Shown here: piece by piece, positions 51,984 through 60,967 of the stretch
Layout of the letters: each line of letters starts with the position of its first letter
Numbering within the stretch: the stretch's first letter is position 1
DNA from: JBLNBU01 sp050260215
Lineage (GTDB): Bacteria; Pseudomonadota; Alphaproteobacteria; Rhodospirillales; Magnetospirillaceae
Reading direction: 5' to 3'
Assembly (NCBI GenBank): GCA_050260215.1
Contig: JBLNBU010000227.1
Location: 1-64,000 of the forward strand
Length of the DNA stretch: 64,000 bases
Position numbers and translations under genes: made by a program
Notes under the pieces: generated by a model
Database searches by the model: none
Told to the model about the DNA's origin: nothing
The model's input: the letters and a program-made list of their open reading frames with translations, nothing else

Positions 51984-52932
51984 GGGAGGTCGCCACGTTG
52001 TCGAGGTACCAGCGATAAGCCTGCTTGAGGCCGTCGCGCAGGTCGGTGCCGGCCCGCCAGCCGAGTGCGGCGATGCGGGCGTTGTCCATGACCTTGCGCG
52101 GCGCCCCGTCGGGCTTGGACGTGTCGAAGACGAAGCGGCCGGTCCATCCCACCGCCTCGGCCACCCGCTCGGCGAAGGCGCGGATGGTGATCTCCGAGCC
52201 GGTGCCGATGTTGACGTGCGGTTCGCCCGAATAATGCTTCATCAGGAACACCAGCCCGTCGGCCAGGTCCTCGGAGAACAGGAACTCGCGCATGGGCGCG
52301 CCGGTGCCCCAGATCTCGACGGTGTCGGCGCCCGCGGCCTTGGCGGCGTGGATCTTCATGATCAGCGCCGCCGCCACGTGGCCCTGGGTCAGGTCGTAGC
52401 GGTCGCCCAGCCCGTACAGGTTGGTCGGCATGGCGGCGATGAAGTCGCAACCGTACTGGCGCCGATAGGCCTGGCACAGCTTGATGCCGGCGATCTTGGC
52501 CACGGCGTACCACTCGTTGGTGGGCTCCAGCGGGCCGGTCAGCAGCGCGTCCTCGCGCATGGGCTGCGGGGCGAGCCGGGGATAGATGCAAGACGAGCCC
52601 AGGAACAGGAGCTTCTCGACCCCGGCCTTCCAGGCGGCGTGCACCAGGTTGGTCTCGATGGCCAGGTTGTCGTAGAGGAACTCGGCCGGACGCGTCGAAT
52701 TGGCCAGGATGCCGCCGACGGTGGCGGCGGCGACGAACACCGCCTGCGGGCGGTTGGCCTCCATCCACGCCTCGACCTCGGCCTGGCGGCGCAGGTCGAC
52801 CTCGGCACGGGTGGCGGTCAGGACGGTACAATCCTCGGCGGCCAGGCGGCGGACGACGGCCGAGCCCGCCATGCCGCGATGGCCGGCGACGAACACCCGC
52901 TTGCCGGTCAGCGAATAGACCGCTTCGGCCAT
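51976..52932 (-). CDS. fcl: GDP-L-fucose synthase (GMER)
   Basis: 318 residues. NADP-binding GHRGMAGS is at 17-24, catalytic Ser113/114, Cys115 (SSCIYP) and Tyr142xxxLys146 (YAVAK), as in WcaG/GMER. It epimerises and reduces GDP-4-keto-6-deoxymannose to GDP-L-fucose. The ATG is preceded by AGGAGAGGTG. It is coupled to manC by overlap. It needs a Gmd that must be encoded elsewhere. Confidence 0.93.
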   Translation of the reverse strand: MAEAVYSLTGKRVFVAGHRGMAGSAVVRRLAAEDCTVLTATRAEVDLRRQAEVEAWMEANRPQAVFVAAATVGGILANSTRPAEFLYDNLAIETNLVHAAWKAGVEKLLFLGSSCIYPRLAPQPMREDALLTGPLEPTNEWYAVAKIAGIKLCQAYRRQYGCDFIAAMPTNLYGLGDRYDLTQGHVAAALIMKIHAAKAAGADTVEIWGTGAPMREFLFSEDLADGLVFLMKHYSGEPHVNIGTGSEITIRAFAERVAEAVGWTGRFVFDTSKPDGAPRKVMDNARIAALGWRAGTDLRDGLKQAYRWYLDNVATSHG

Positions 52933-52983
52933 GTCACCTCTCCTGTCGTCCCTCCCGGTGGGTAGAGGAAGGGCCCCATGCTG

Positions 52984-53943
52984 TCAAGCGCCGGCCCGTG
53001 CCCGCCAGGCTGCGGCCATGGCGCTCAGACCTTCGTCCAGGCCGATGCGGGGCTGCCAGCCCAGGACCTCGCGGGTGGCGGCATCGTCCACCGTCAGCGA
53101 GCCCAGCAGGCGCTCGACGGTGGTTTGCCGGCCCAGCAGCCGGCCGGCCGCCGTCAGCAGGGCGGGCGGCACCGGCACCAGCAAGGGGCGCCGTCCCATG
53201 GCGCCGGCCAGCCGGCGGATCAGGCCGGGGGTGGACACGTCCTCGCTGTCGCGGACCAGGAAGCTGCGCCCGGCGGCGGCCGGATGCTCCAGGCAGACGC
53301 GGACCAGGTCGGCCAGGTTGTCGACGCCGACCAGGCTGCGCCGGTTGTCGATGGCGCCCAGCGGCAGGGGCATGCGTCGCGCGATGGCGGTCATCAGCGA
53401 GGCCAGGTTGCCCTTGGCGCGCGGACCGTGGACCAGGGGCGGGCGGATCACCACCAGCTCCATGCCGGTGCGCGCCGCGATGTCGGCCAGCGCCGCCTCG
53501 GCCTCGGCCTTGGCCAGCCCGTAGCCGTCCTCGGGCGCCGGCGGGTCTTCGGGGCGGAACGGCCGGCCGGGCGGCGTCGCTTCGCCGTGTACCTTGATGG
53601 TGCTGACGAACACCAGCCGCTTCACCCCGGCGGCCACGGCCTGTTCGGCCAGGCGCACGGTGCCGTCGCGGTTGACCCGGCGGAACACCGCCAACGGGTC
53701 GGGATCGGGATCGTTGAGGACGTGGGCGCGGGCGGCCAGGTGGACCACCGCCTCGGCGCCGGCCAGGGCCTCGGTCCAGTCGGTGTGCGGGCCCAGCTCG
53801 CCCACGCGGACCGGGCAGACGGCGGCGGGCAGGGCATGGTCGGCGCGGCGCACCGCCGCCACCGCCTCGTGGCCGTTGGTCGCCAGGGCGCGGAGGACTG
53901 CGCCGCCGACGAACCCGGTCGCACCCGTGACCAGAACCTTCAT
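52984..53943 (-). CDS. NAD-dependent sugar epimerase/reductase, WbpV-like (SDR)
   Basis: 319 residues from MKVLVTGATGFVG. TGATGFVG is at 6-13, Ser114 (VSTIKVHG) and Tyr141xxxLys145. WbpV-type proteins make UDP-N-acetylquinovosamine-like sugars, the usual first sugar for WbpL-type transferases; one such transferase is encoded two genes upstream in the same unit. GGGAGGGAG lies before ATG 53943. A UDP-sugar 4-epimerase is an alternative. Confidence 0.82.
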   Translation of the reverse strand: MKVLVTGATGFVGGAVLRALATNGHEAVAAVRRADHALPAAVCPVRVGELGPHTDWTEALAGAEAVVHLAARAHVLNDPDPDPLAVFRRVNRDGTVRLAEQAVAAGVKRLVFVSTIKVHGEATPPGRPFRPEDPPAPEDGYGLAKAEAEAALADIAARTGMELVVIRPPLVHGPRAKGNLASLMTAIARRMPLPLGAIDNRRSLVGVDNLADLVRVCLEHPAAAGRSFLVRDSEDVSTPGLIRRLAGAMGRRPLLVPVPPALLTAAGRLLGRQTTVERLLGSLTVDDAATREVLGWQPRIGLDEGLSAMAAAWRARAGA

Positions 53944-53957
53944 CGCTCCCTCCCCCT

Positions 53958-55838
53958 TCAGCGCCCCCGGCGCAGCGGCACCATGGCCGGGTCGTCGACC
54001 AGGGCGCCGGCCATGTCCTCGGTGACGATCTTGCGCAAGGACCGGTACTGGTCGAGCTTGGCCGTCGCCCGCCGTCCCGACACCAGCCAGCGCGCCCACT
54101 CGGCCACCAGGGACGCCGCATAGCCGATGCCGCCGGCGCGGCCCGCCTTCAGCAGCACCAGCAGCGGCAGCAGCGCACGCAGGCGATAGGCCAGCAGCGG
54201 ATAGCAGATCAGCGCCATGCCAAGGTTGCCTGATCGCAGCAGCCCCCACAGCGGCGGCAGGCGCGGGGTGTCGTCGACTTCCAGGGCGTCCTTGGTGTCG
54301 TGCAGCGAATCGGTGGTCAGGCTGCGGTCGACCAGGCGCTTGGGGTTGGCGAAGAAGCCGTCGGTCGGCCGCTTGCGCTTGAAGTAGTTGGTGTCGTTGA
54401 GCAGCACCCGGTGATAGTGGTCCAGCCCGAACTGGGCCACATAGGCGGCGTTGACCTCGATCTGGATGCGCGGGCGCCACATCTGGCAGACCAGGCGGGG
54501 CTGGTCGGTGAAGTTGAGCGTGGTCACCTCGTCGTGGGCGTCCTTGTCGGACACCCGCAACAGATAGGCCTCCTCGCCGTCGACGCCGCCGCCGATCAGG
54601 CCGCGGGCGCGGGCGAAGTCGTAGAGCGGCGTGCCGGGCAGCGCCTGGGCATAGTTGATGGACAGGTCGTTGGGGTTCTGGCGGGCGTCCAGCGTCATGG
54701 CGAACTTGCAGAACTCGATGGTCTCGGCGACGGTGTCCGAGGTCTCGCCCGGCATGCCCAGCACCAGCTGCACCACGGTGTACAGCCCGGCGCCGATGGT
54801 CCACTCCATGGCGTTGTAGTTGTCGGCCAGCTGGACCTTCTTCTCCATCACCTGCAGCATGCGCTCGGACCCGGTCTCCATGCCGAAGAACAGGGTGACG
54901 CAGCCGGCGTCGCGCATCATGGCGATCTGCTCGGGGGTGACGCAGTTGACCCGCATCCCCGACACCCGCCACAAAAGGTCCAGCGGCTTGACCTTTTCGC
55001 AGAACTCGGCCAGCCAGCGCCGGTCGGTGCCGAAGTTCTCGTCGCCGACGGCGAAGAAGCCGACCTCGTGCCTTTCCTTGAGCAGGGTCAGGCGCTCGAC
55101 CAGCAGGTCGACCGGGATGTAGCGGATGCCCTTGTCGAAGCGGTGGCAGAAGGTGCAGCGCGCCACGCACCCCTTCGAGCAGCGGATGGTCACCAGCTTC
55201 TTGCCGCGCCGGTGAGGCTGGAAGGTCCGGGGATCGCCCTGCAGCCAGTACTCGACCTCGTCGTCGCGGACGGGATCGTTGATGTAGGTGTCGGCCGGCG
55301 CCGAGGCGAACAACTCGTCCCAGTCGATGTCGAAGACCTGCGAGGCCGGCAGCGAGGGGGCGAAGCCGGTATTGAGCAGCGACCCGTCGCGGCCCAGCAC
55401 CGCCAGTCCGGGAATGTCGGCGAACTCGGCCGCCACCCGGGTTTCCTTGGCCCGGCGCACGATGGCCAGGAATGCCTCCTCGCCCTCGCCGGTGCAGCAG
55501 ATGTCGGTGCCGGTGCGATTGAGCAGCACCTCGGCGCTGGCGGCCAGGTTGCCGCCCACCACCACCAGGCAGTCGGGCAGCAGGCGCTTGACGTCCAGCG
55601 ACAGGCGCTTGGTGAAGGCGTAGGCGGTCGACACCACCGCGCTGATGCCCAGCACGTCGGGACGCGCCTCGACGATGCGCTTCAGCGCCTCGTCATAGGG
55701 CGGGCGGTTGCCGTCGATGTTATAGAACTCGGCCTGCTCGCCGTGGCGGCGCAGGTAGTTCAGCAGCGCCAGGCTGCCGAACGGTGGCGTGCTGGTCGGC
55801 CGCGGCCGGATGGGGGTGTTGACGATCAGGACCTTCAT
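53958..55838 (-). CDS. B12-binding-domain radical SAM protein (fourth of four)
   Basis: 626 residues, the longest of the group. B12-like domain spans about 1-125 (VVVGGNLAASAE at 92-103, then CTGEGEE). The cluster region has Cys220 and the motif CVARCTFC (Cys224, Cys228, Cys231). FGMETGSERM follows, and a C-terminal extension of about 150 residues contains a hydrophobic stretch near LLWGLLRSGNLG and RALLPLLVLLKAG. Its ATG overlaps the WbpL-like gene stop as ATGA, so it is translated with the lipid-carrier transferase. That coupling suggests a polyprenyl-linked substrate. The reaction is unknown. Confidence 0.88.
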   Translation of the reverse strand: MKVLIVNTPIRPRPTSTPPFGSLALLNYLRRHGEQAEFYNIDGNRPPYDEALKRIVEARPDVLGISAVVSTAYAFTKRLSLDVKRLLPDCLVVVGGNLAASAEVLLNRTGTDICCTGEGEEAFLAIVRRAKETRVAAEFADIPGLAVLGRDGSLLNTGFAPSLPASQVFDIDWDELFASAPADTYINDPVRDDEVEYWLQGDPRTFQPHRRGKKLVTIRCSKGCVARCTFCHRFDKGIRYIPVDLLVERLTLLKERHEVGFFAVGDENFGTDRRWLAEFCEKVKPLDLLWRVSGMRVNCVTPEQIAMMRDAGCVTLFFGMETGSERMLQVMEKKVQLADNYNAMEWTIGAGLYTVVQLVLGMPGETSDTVAETIEFCKFAMTLDARQNPNDLSINYAQALPGTPLYDFARARGLIGGGVDGEEAYLLRVSDKDAHDEVTTLNFTDQPRLVCQMWRPRIQIEVNAAYVAQFGLDHYHRVLLNDTNYFKRKRPTDGFFANPKRLVDRSLTTDSLHDTKDALEVDDTPRLPPLWGLLRSGNLGMALICYPLLAYRLRALLPLLVLLKAGRAGGIGYAASLVAEWARWLVSGRRATAKLDQYRSLRKIVTEDMAGALVDDPAMVPLRRGR

Positions 55839-56839
55839 GCGTGCTCGTACCCTTCCTCCCGTGCCCGCCCCCAGCGGGACAACACCCCCAGCAGAACCGC
55901 CACCGTCGCCGCCGCAACCACAGCGGCGACAAGATCATGGCCCAGCGCGGCCGCGCCGGCCAGCGCCACCAGCACCGCGTCGGCGGCCAGGATGGCCAGC
56001 ACCACCCGGTCGTGGCGACCGGCCCCGGCCAGGGCGCGCTGGTAGAAGTGCCGGCGGTGGGCCTGCCACACCTTCTCGCCGGCCAGGGCGCGCCGGCCCA
56101 GGGTGATGGTGGCGTCGGCCAGATAATAGGCCGGCAGGATCAACGCCGCCGCCAGCTGCCCGGCGGCGGCCAGCTGGACCAATAGCCCGCCCAGCAGGAA
56201 GCCCAGCGGCACGCTGCCGACGTCGCCCAGGAAGATGCGCGCCGGGTGCCAGTTCCACACCAGGAAGCCCAGCGCCGCGCCGGCGCAGGCCAGGCCCAAC
56301 GGGGCCAGCGCGGTGGCGCTGCCGGCCAGCAGGGCGACCACGGCGACGCCGGTGCCGATGGAGGCGGTCTCGACGCCGGTGATGCCGTCGATGCCGTCCA
56401 TGAAGTTGTACAGGTTGACGAACCACAGCCAGCCCAGCCCCGCCACCAGCCGGTCGGCCCCCAGCGGCAGCCAGCCCTGGAACACCAGCTGCTCGGGCCC
56501 CATCAGCATCAGGGCTCCGGCAACCACCCCGGCATGGGCGAGCAGGCGCGGGGCCGGCGGCAGATCGTGGCGGTCGTCGGCCCACGAGGTCAGCATCAGC
56601 AGCGCCGCCCCCAGCACGGCGACCCAGCTCCAGCCCGGCGCGTCGGCGGACGCCGCCATCCACGCCACCAGCACGGCGGGCGTCACCGCCAGCCCGCCGC
56701 CGCGCGGCGTCGGCGTCTTGTGGCTTGAGCGCTCGTTGGGATGATCGAGGAAACGCCGGTGCCGCAGCCACGCCAGCACGCCCCGCGTGCCGGCAAGCGC
56801 CAGCGCGAAGGCGAGCAGGGCGGGAACGAGGATGGTCAC
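55835..56839 (-). CDS. Polyprenyl-phosphate sugar-1-phosphate transferase, WbpL/WecA/MraY family (GT4 membrane type)
   Basis: 334 residues with a GTG start that overlaps the previous stop as GTGA. Ten or so helices. Family motifs: DDRHD at 88-92, NFMDGIDG at 145-152, GDVGS at 205-209, and HRRHFYQR at 261-268, the carbohydrate-recognition loop. It transfers a sugar-1-phosphate to undecaprenyl phosphate and starts the repeat unit on the cytoplasmic face. With the WbpV-like gene downstream, the first sugar is likely an N-acetylated 6-deoxysugar such as QuiNAc. Confidence 0.9.
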   Translation of the reverse strand: MTILVPALLAFALALAGTRGVLAWLRHRRFLDHPNERSSHKTPTPRGGGLAVTPAVLVAWMAASADAPGWSWVAVLGAALLMLTSWADDRHDLPPAPRLLAHAGVVAGALMLMGPEQLVFQGWLPLGADRLVAGLGWLWFVNLYNFMDGIDGITGVETASIGTGVAVVALLAGSATALAPLGLACAGAALGFLVWNWHPARIFLGDVGSVPLGFLLGGLLVQLAAAGQLAAALILPAYYLADATITLGRRALAGEKVWQAHRRHFYQRALAGAGRHDRVVLAILAADAVLVALAGAAALGHDLVAAVVAAATVAVLLGVLSRWGRAREEGYEHA

Positions 56840-58992
56840 GGAACGTCGTCCAGCCGCACCCGCCGGCCCTCGCGCAAGGAGTCGAGCACGGCAATGGTGG
56901 CCAGGCTGGTCTCGACCAGCTCGGCCTCGTCGACCGGGGCCGGGCCGCCGGCCGCCACCGCGGCGACGAAGGCTTCCAGCTGGGCGCGGTGTCCCTTGTC
57001 CTGGGCCAGCGCCTTCTCGGTACGGGTCCGGCCGTTCTCGGTCACCGACAGGGTGAGGAAATTGTCGAGCGCGACGACCGTTCCGCCGGCGAAACACTCG
57101 AACCGCTCCTTCGAGAAGGACGAATCGCCCAGCGCCGTGTAGACGATGGTCGCCAGCGAGCCGTCGGCAAAGGTCAGCGTCACCGTCAGGTCGTCGCAGC
57201 CGCCATGGGTGGCCTGCGCCGCATCGGCCTGCACGGTGGCGATGGGGCTGCCGACCAGCGAGCGGGCCAGGTCGACGAAGTGGCACACCTCGCCCAGGAT
57301 GCGCCCGCCGCCTTCCTCGGCGGCGTTGACCCAGCTTTCCGCCGGCAGGGCGCCGGCGTTGACGCGCAGCACCAGCATCTTGGGGCCGGGGTGGCGGGCC
57401 AGCAAGGCGCGGGCCTTGGCGACCATGGGGGCGAAGCGGCGGTTGAAGCCGACCAGGAAGAAGCCATTCGATCCCTGGCGCGCCTGGATCACCCGGTTCA
57501 GCTGGTCGCGGTCGAGCGCCAACGGCTTTTCGACGATCACCGACTTGCCGGCGGTGAGCGCACGCGCGGTCAGCTCGGCGTGGTTGGAATGCCGGGTGGC
57601 CACCAGCACCCCGTTGATGGCCGGGTCGGCCAGCAGAGAGTCCAGCTCGGTGGTTGCGTTGGCGAAACCGAAGGCGCCCTGCGCATGCTCGGCGGTCTGG
57701 CCGCGGGTGGTGCAGACGGTGCGCAAGGTGACCGCCGGCAGGCGCTTCAGTTCGGGCAGCAGGACGGTGCGGGCGAAGGCGCCGGCCCCGACCACGCCCA
57801 TGACGCAGGCGCCGGCCGGCGCGCCGGCCGCCGGGAATGACGGCCGCAGCGGCTTCGTTTCGCCATCGTAACGCAGTACTACGCCCAGGCAGCGCTCGCC
57901 GCCGGTGACCAGGCCGTAGGCGGCCTCGGCCTCGGCGAAGGGGAAGCGGTGGGTGATCAGCGCGCCCACGTCCAGGCGCCGCGGCAGCCCGGGATCCATC
58001 AGGCGCACGCACTCGCGCAGGTTCTCGGCCTCGGTCCAGCGCACCCAGCCGGCGGGATACTTGACCCCGCGGCCCTCGAAGTCCTCGTCGTAGCGCCCCG
58101 GCCCATAGGAGCGCGACACCATCAGCTGCAGCTCCTTCTTCATGAAGGCGGCGTAGGGGAATTCGGTGCCGGTCTTGCCCACCATCACCACCCGGGCGCG
58201 GTCGCGGGCCAGCTCGGCCGCCATCTCCAGCGGCGCGCTGGAGTCGGTGGCCGCCGCAATCAGGATGCCGTCGCAGCCCAGCCCGCCGGTCATCTGCGCC
58301 ACCGCCTCGGCCAGGCCGGGGTCGCTTAAGGTCCAGGCCAGCTCGGCCCCGGTGCGTCGCGCCAGCTCGAGGCGGCCGGGATCGACGTCGACCGCCACCA
58401 CGCGGACGCCGGCCAGGGCCAGCAGCTGCTGGGCGATCTGGCCGACCAGGCCGACGCCGAGGACCGCCACCACGTCGCCCAACTGGGGAGACAGATTGCG
58501 CACACCCGCCATGGCGATGGCGGCCAGGGTGCCGAAGCAGGCCTCGTCGTCGGCGACGCCGTCGGGAATGGGGGCGCACAGGTTCTTGGGTACCACGTTG
58601 AGTTCGGCGTGGTTGGCCAGGCCGGCGCCGGCCACCGCCACCCTTTGCCCGACGGCGAACGCGCCTTCCAGCCCGGCGCCGACCGCGACCACCTCGGCCG
58701 CGGCGGAATAACCCAGGGGCAGCGGCTCGTCGAGGCGGGCCATCACCGCCTTGAAGGTGGCCACCAGTCCGTCGCGGCGGGCCTTGTCGACCACCTTGCG
58801 CACCAGGTCGGGGCGTTCCTTGGCCTTGCCTGCCAGGCTCTTCTTGGCGAAGTCGATGACCATGCGCTCGGTGCCGGCCGAGATCAGCGAGGCGCGCGTG
58901 CGCACCAGGAGGCACCCCGACCGCACCTTGGGCTCGGGGACATCGCGCAGGCTCAGCTTGCCGGTGCGCGCGCTCTGGATGACTTGCTTCAT
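56836..58992 (-). CDS. Bi-domain oxidoreductase: zinc-type alcohol dehydrogenase fused to Gfo/Idh/MocA domain
   Basis: 718 residues. Residues 1-375 form a medium-chain dehydrogenase with NAD-binding LGVGLVG at 178-184. From 398 a Gfo/Idh domain has GVVGAGAFA at 399-407 and EKP at 488-490. The two-domain architecture is known in LPS and EPS loci, where it usually accompanies heparinase II/III genes; such a gene here lies at 16462-19665. It leads the minus-strand unit to 49961. Exact chemistry of the pair is unclear, probably oxidation and modification of a nucleotide sugar. Confidence 0.88.
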   Translation of the reverse strand: MKQVIQSARTGKLSLRDVPEPKVRSGCLLVRTRASLISAGTERMVIDFAKKSLAGKAKERPDLVRKVVDKARRDGLVATFKAVMARLDEPLPLGYSAAAEVVAVGAGLEGAFAVGQRVAVAGAGLANHAELNVVPKNLCAPIPDGVADDEACFGTLAAIAMAGVRNLSPQLGDVVAVLGVGLVGQIAQQLLALAGVRVVAVDVDPGRLELARRTGAELAWTLSDPGLAEAVAQMTGGLGCDGILIAAATDSSAPLEMAAELARDRARVVMVGKTGTEFPYAAFMKKELQLMVSRSYGPGRYDEDFEGRGVKYPAGWVRWTEAENLRECVRLMDPGLPRRLDVGALITHRFPFAEAEAAYGLVTGGERCLGVVLRYDGETKPLRPSFPAAGAPAGACVMGVVGAGAFARTVLLPELKRLPAVTLRTVCTTRGQTAEHAQGAFGFANATTELDSLLADPAINGVLVATRHSNHAELTARALTAGKSVIVEKPLALDRDQLNRVIQARQGSNGFFLVGFNRRFAPMVAKARALLARHPGPKMLVLRVNAGALPAESWVNAAEEGGGRILGEVCHFVDLARSLVGSPIATVQADAAQATHGGCDDLTVTLTFADGSLATIVYTALGDSSFSKERFECFAGGTVVALDNFLTLSVTENGRTRTEKALAQDKGHRAQLEAFVAAVAAGGPAPVDEAELVETSLATIAVLDSLREGRRVRLDDVP

Positions 58993-59091
58993 TATTCTCG
59001 CCTAGCCGGGGCGTACGACCACCGGCTATATACGGTGAACTTTCGCCGGGGGGAAAGCCTATTCATCCCGGCGTCGACGTTTTCGGCCGGC

Positions 59092-59121
59092 TCGACATCC
59101 GGCATGGCGGGCTGTTATCTT
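59092..59121 (+). promoter_or_regulatory. Candidate promoter for the 59171-63504 operon
   Basis: TCGACA (59092-59097), 18 bases, TATCTT (59116-59121). It is one base off the -35 consensus. It lies in the 178-base divergent gap. The minus-strand partner shows only a weak TATATA near 59029. Confidence 0.38.
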
Positions 59122-59170
59122 CAAGGAGCGCCCCGCTGCCCTGTCTGAAATGAAGGACTGCTAGGTTTCG

Positions 59171-60328
59171 ATGGCCAGCTTGCCACAAGCAATCGTTTCG
59201 GCAATACAAGACGGGATCGGGTCTGGCGGCGCTCGATTACATGAGCCTGAAATGGCCGGCAACGAATGGCGCTACGTCAAGGATTGCCTGGACAGCAATT
59301 TCGTCTCGTCGGTGGGCTCGTATGTCGACCGCCTTGAACGCGACCTGGCCGCCATCTGCGGCGCCGCGCGCGCCATTGCCTGCGTCAACGGCACCGCGGC
59401 CCTGCACATGGCGCTAGTCCTGGCCGATGTTCGCCCCGGTGACGAAGTGCTGGTCCCGACGTTCACGTTCGTCGCCACCGCCAACGCCGTCCGGTACTGC
59501 GGCGCCGTGCCGCACTTCTTCGACTGCGAGCCGCAGGCCCTGGGCGTCGACATTCCCAAGCTGGCCGCACACCTGGACGCGGTGGCCGTGCGCCGCGACG
59601 GCCGGGTGGTCAACCGCAAGACCGGGCGGACCATCCGGGCCCTGGTGTGCATGCACACCTTCGGGCACCCGGTCGACCTCGCCCCCCTGATGGAACTGTG
59701 CGCCAGCTGGGGCCTGCCCCTGGTCGAGGACGCCGCCGAATCGCTGGGTAGCTTCTACAAGGGACGGCACACCGGGAACTTCGGGCTGGTTTCGGCACTG
59801 TCCTTCAACGGCAACAAGATCGTCACCACCGGCGGCGGCGGCGCCGTTCTGTGCAACGACGAGGCGCTGGCCGACCGGGCCAAGCACCTGACCACCACCG
59901 CCAAGCTGCCCCACCGCTGGGACTTCGTCCACGACGAGGTGGGCTACAATTACCGGATGCCCAACCTGAACGCCGCCCTGGGCTGCGCCCAGGTGGAACA
60001 GCTTGCTTCCAAGGTCGAGCGCAAGCGTCGGCTGGCCGAGCGATATGCCGGCGCCTTCGCCGGCCTGCCCGGCGTGCGTTTCGTCACGGAGCCCGAGTTC
60101 GCCACCAGCAATTACTGGCTGCACGCCATCGTGCTGGACGACCCCAGCCTGCTCGAACCGGTGCTTGAGGCGACCTCGGCCGCCGACATCCAGACCCGCC
60201 CGGCGTGGCGGCCCATGCACTTGCTTTCCATGAATGCCGACTGCCCGCGCATGGACCTGGCCTGTGCCGAGGCCATGGCCGCCCGCATCGTCAACATTCC
60301 GTCCAGCCCGCAACTGGTGACGCCATGA
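59171..60328 (+). CDS. LegC-like PLP-dependent sugar aminotransferase (DegT/DnrJ/EryC1)
   Basis: 385 residues. NGTAAL is at 73-78, EDAAESLGS at 186-194, and the Schiff-base lysine K216 is in NGNKIVTTGGGG. The length and the early ARLHEPEM segment resemble LegC-type aminotransferases, which make the 4-amino-6-deoxy UDP-sugar precursor of legionaminic acid. The next gene, coupled by ATGA, is the matching acetyltransferase. Together they fit a diacetylbacillosamine/legionaminate branch feeding the NeuB fusion at 47709; a hydrolase and dehydratase are missing. Confidence 0.85.
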   Translation: MASLPQAIVSAIQDGIGSGGARLHEPEMAGNEWRYVKDCLDSNFVSSVGSYVDRLERDLAAICGAARAIACVNGTAALHMALVLADVRPGDEVLVPTFTFVATANAVRYCGAVPHFFDCEPQALGVDIPKLAAHLDAVAVRRDGRVVNRKTGRTIRALVCMHTFGHPVDLAPLMELCASWGLPLVEDAAESLGSFYKGRHTGNFGLVSALSFNGNKIVTTGGGGAVLCNDEALADRAKHLTTTAKLPHRWDFVHDEVGYNYRMPNLNAALGCAQVEQLASKVERKRRLAERYAGAFAGLPGVRFVTEPEFATSNYWLHAIVLDDPSLLEPVLEATSAADIQTRPAWRPMHLLSMNADCPRMDLACAEAMAARIVNIPSSPQLVTP

Positions 60329-60966
60329 GCGCCCGCCCGGTGGTGGTCATCGGCGCAGGGGGGCACGCCAAGGTGGTGATCGAGACCCTTCGCGCCGCCG
60401 GCCAACAGGTGACGGCCGCGCTCGATGCCGACCCCGCCCGCCACGGCACCCTGGTCCACGGGGTTCCCATCGCCGGCGGCGACGAATGGCTCGATGGCCG
60501 CGACGCGGCCTCGGTCCTGCTTGCCAACGGCATCGGCTCGACCGGAAAGCCCGGTCCCCGCGCCCGGGTCTTCGACGCGCTCAAGGGCAAGGGCTTTGCC
60601 TTCGTCACCGTCGTCCATCCGGCCGCCGTGCTTGCCTCGGACGTCGTCCTTGAGGAAGGCGCCCAGGTGATGGCGGGCGCCGTGCTGCAGGTGGGCTGCC
60701 GCATCGGTGCCAATGCCGTCGTCAACACCGGGGCCGTGGTCGATCACGACTGCCTGATCGGCCGCCACGCCCATGTGGCGCCGGGGGCGGTCCTGTCCGG
60801 TTCCGTGGTGGTGGGCGAGGGGGCGCACATCGGCACCGGCGCGGCGGTCATCCAGGGCGTGTCCATCGGCGCCGGCGCCGTTGTCGGCGCGGGCGCGGCC
60901 GTGGTCGCCGACGTTCCCGCGCAGGCGCTCGCCGTCGGCGTGCCGGCCAGGGCAAGGTGTCGATGA
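60325..60966 (+). CDS. Sugar O/N-acyltransferase, NeuD/PglD-like
   Basis: 213 residues. The N-terminal Rossmann-like part has GAGGHAKVV at 10-18, then left-handed beta-helix repeats from about 95. The catalytic base His141 is in VVDHDC, as in PglD. It acetylates the 4-amino sugar made by the aminotransferase, or the nonulosonate. The ATG overlaps the aminotransferase stop. It is probably a homotrimer in the cytoplasm. Confidence 0.88.
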   Translation: MSARPVVVIGAGGHAKVVIETLRAAGQQVTAALDADPARHGTLVHGVPIAGGDEWLDGRDAASVLLANGIGSTGKPGPRARVFDALKGKGFAFVTVVHPAAVLASDVVLEEGAQVMAGAVLQVGCRIGANAVVNTGAVVDHDCLIGRHAHVAPGAVLSGSVVVGEGAHIGTGAAVIQGVSIGAGAVVGAGAAVVADVPAQALAVGVPARARCR

Positions 60967-60967
60967 G

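Noticed and set aside
58993..59170. Small RNA or riboswitch in the divergent gap
   Set aside because: Only promoter-like hexamers were visible; no stable stem set or conserved motif such as a cobalamin box was recognised.
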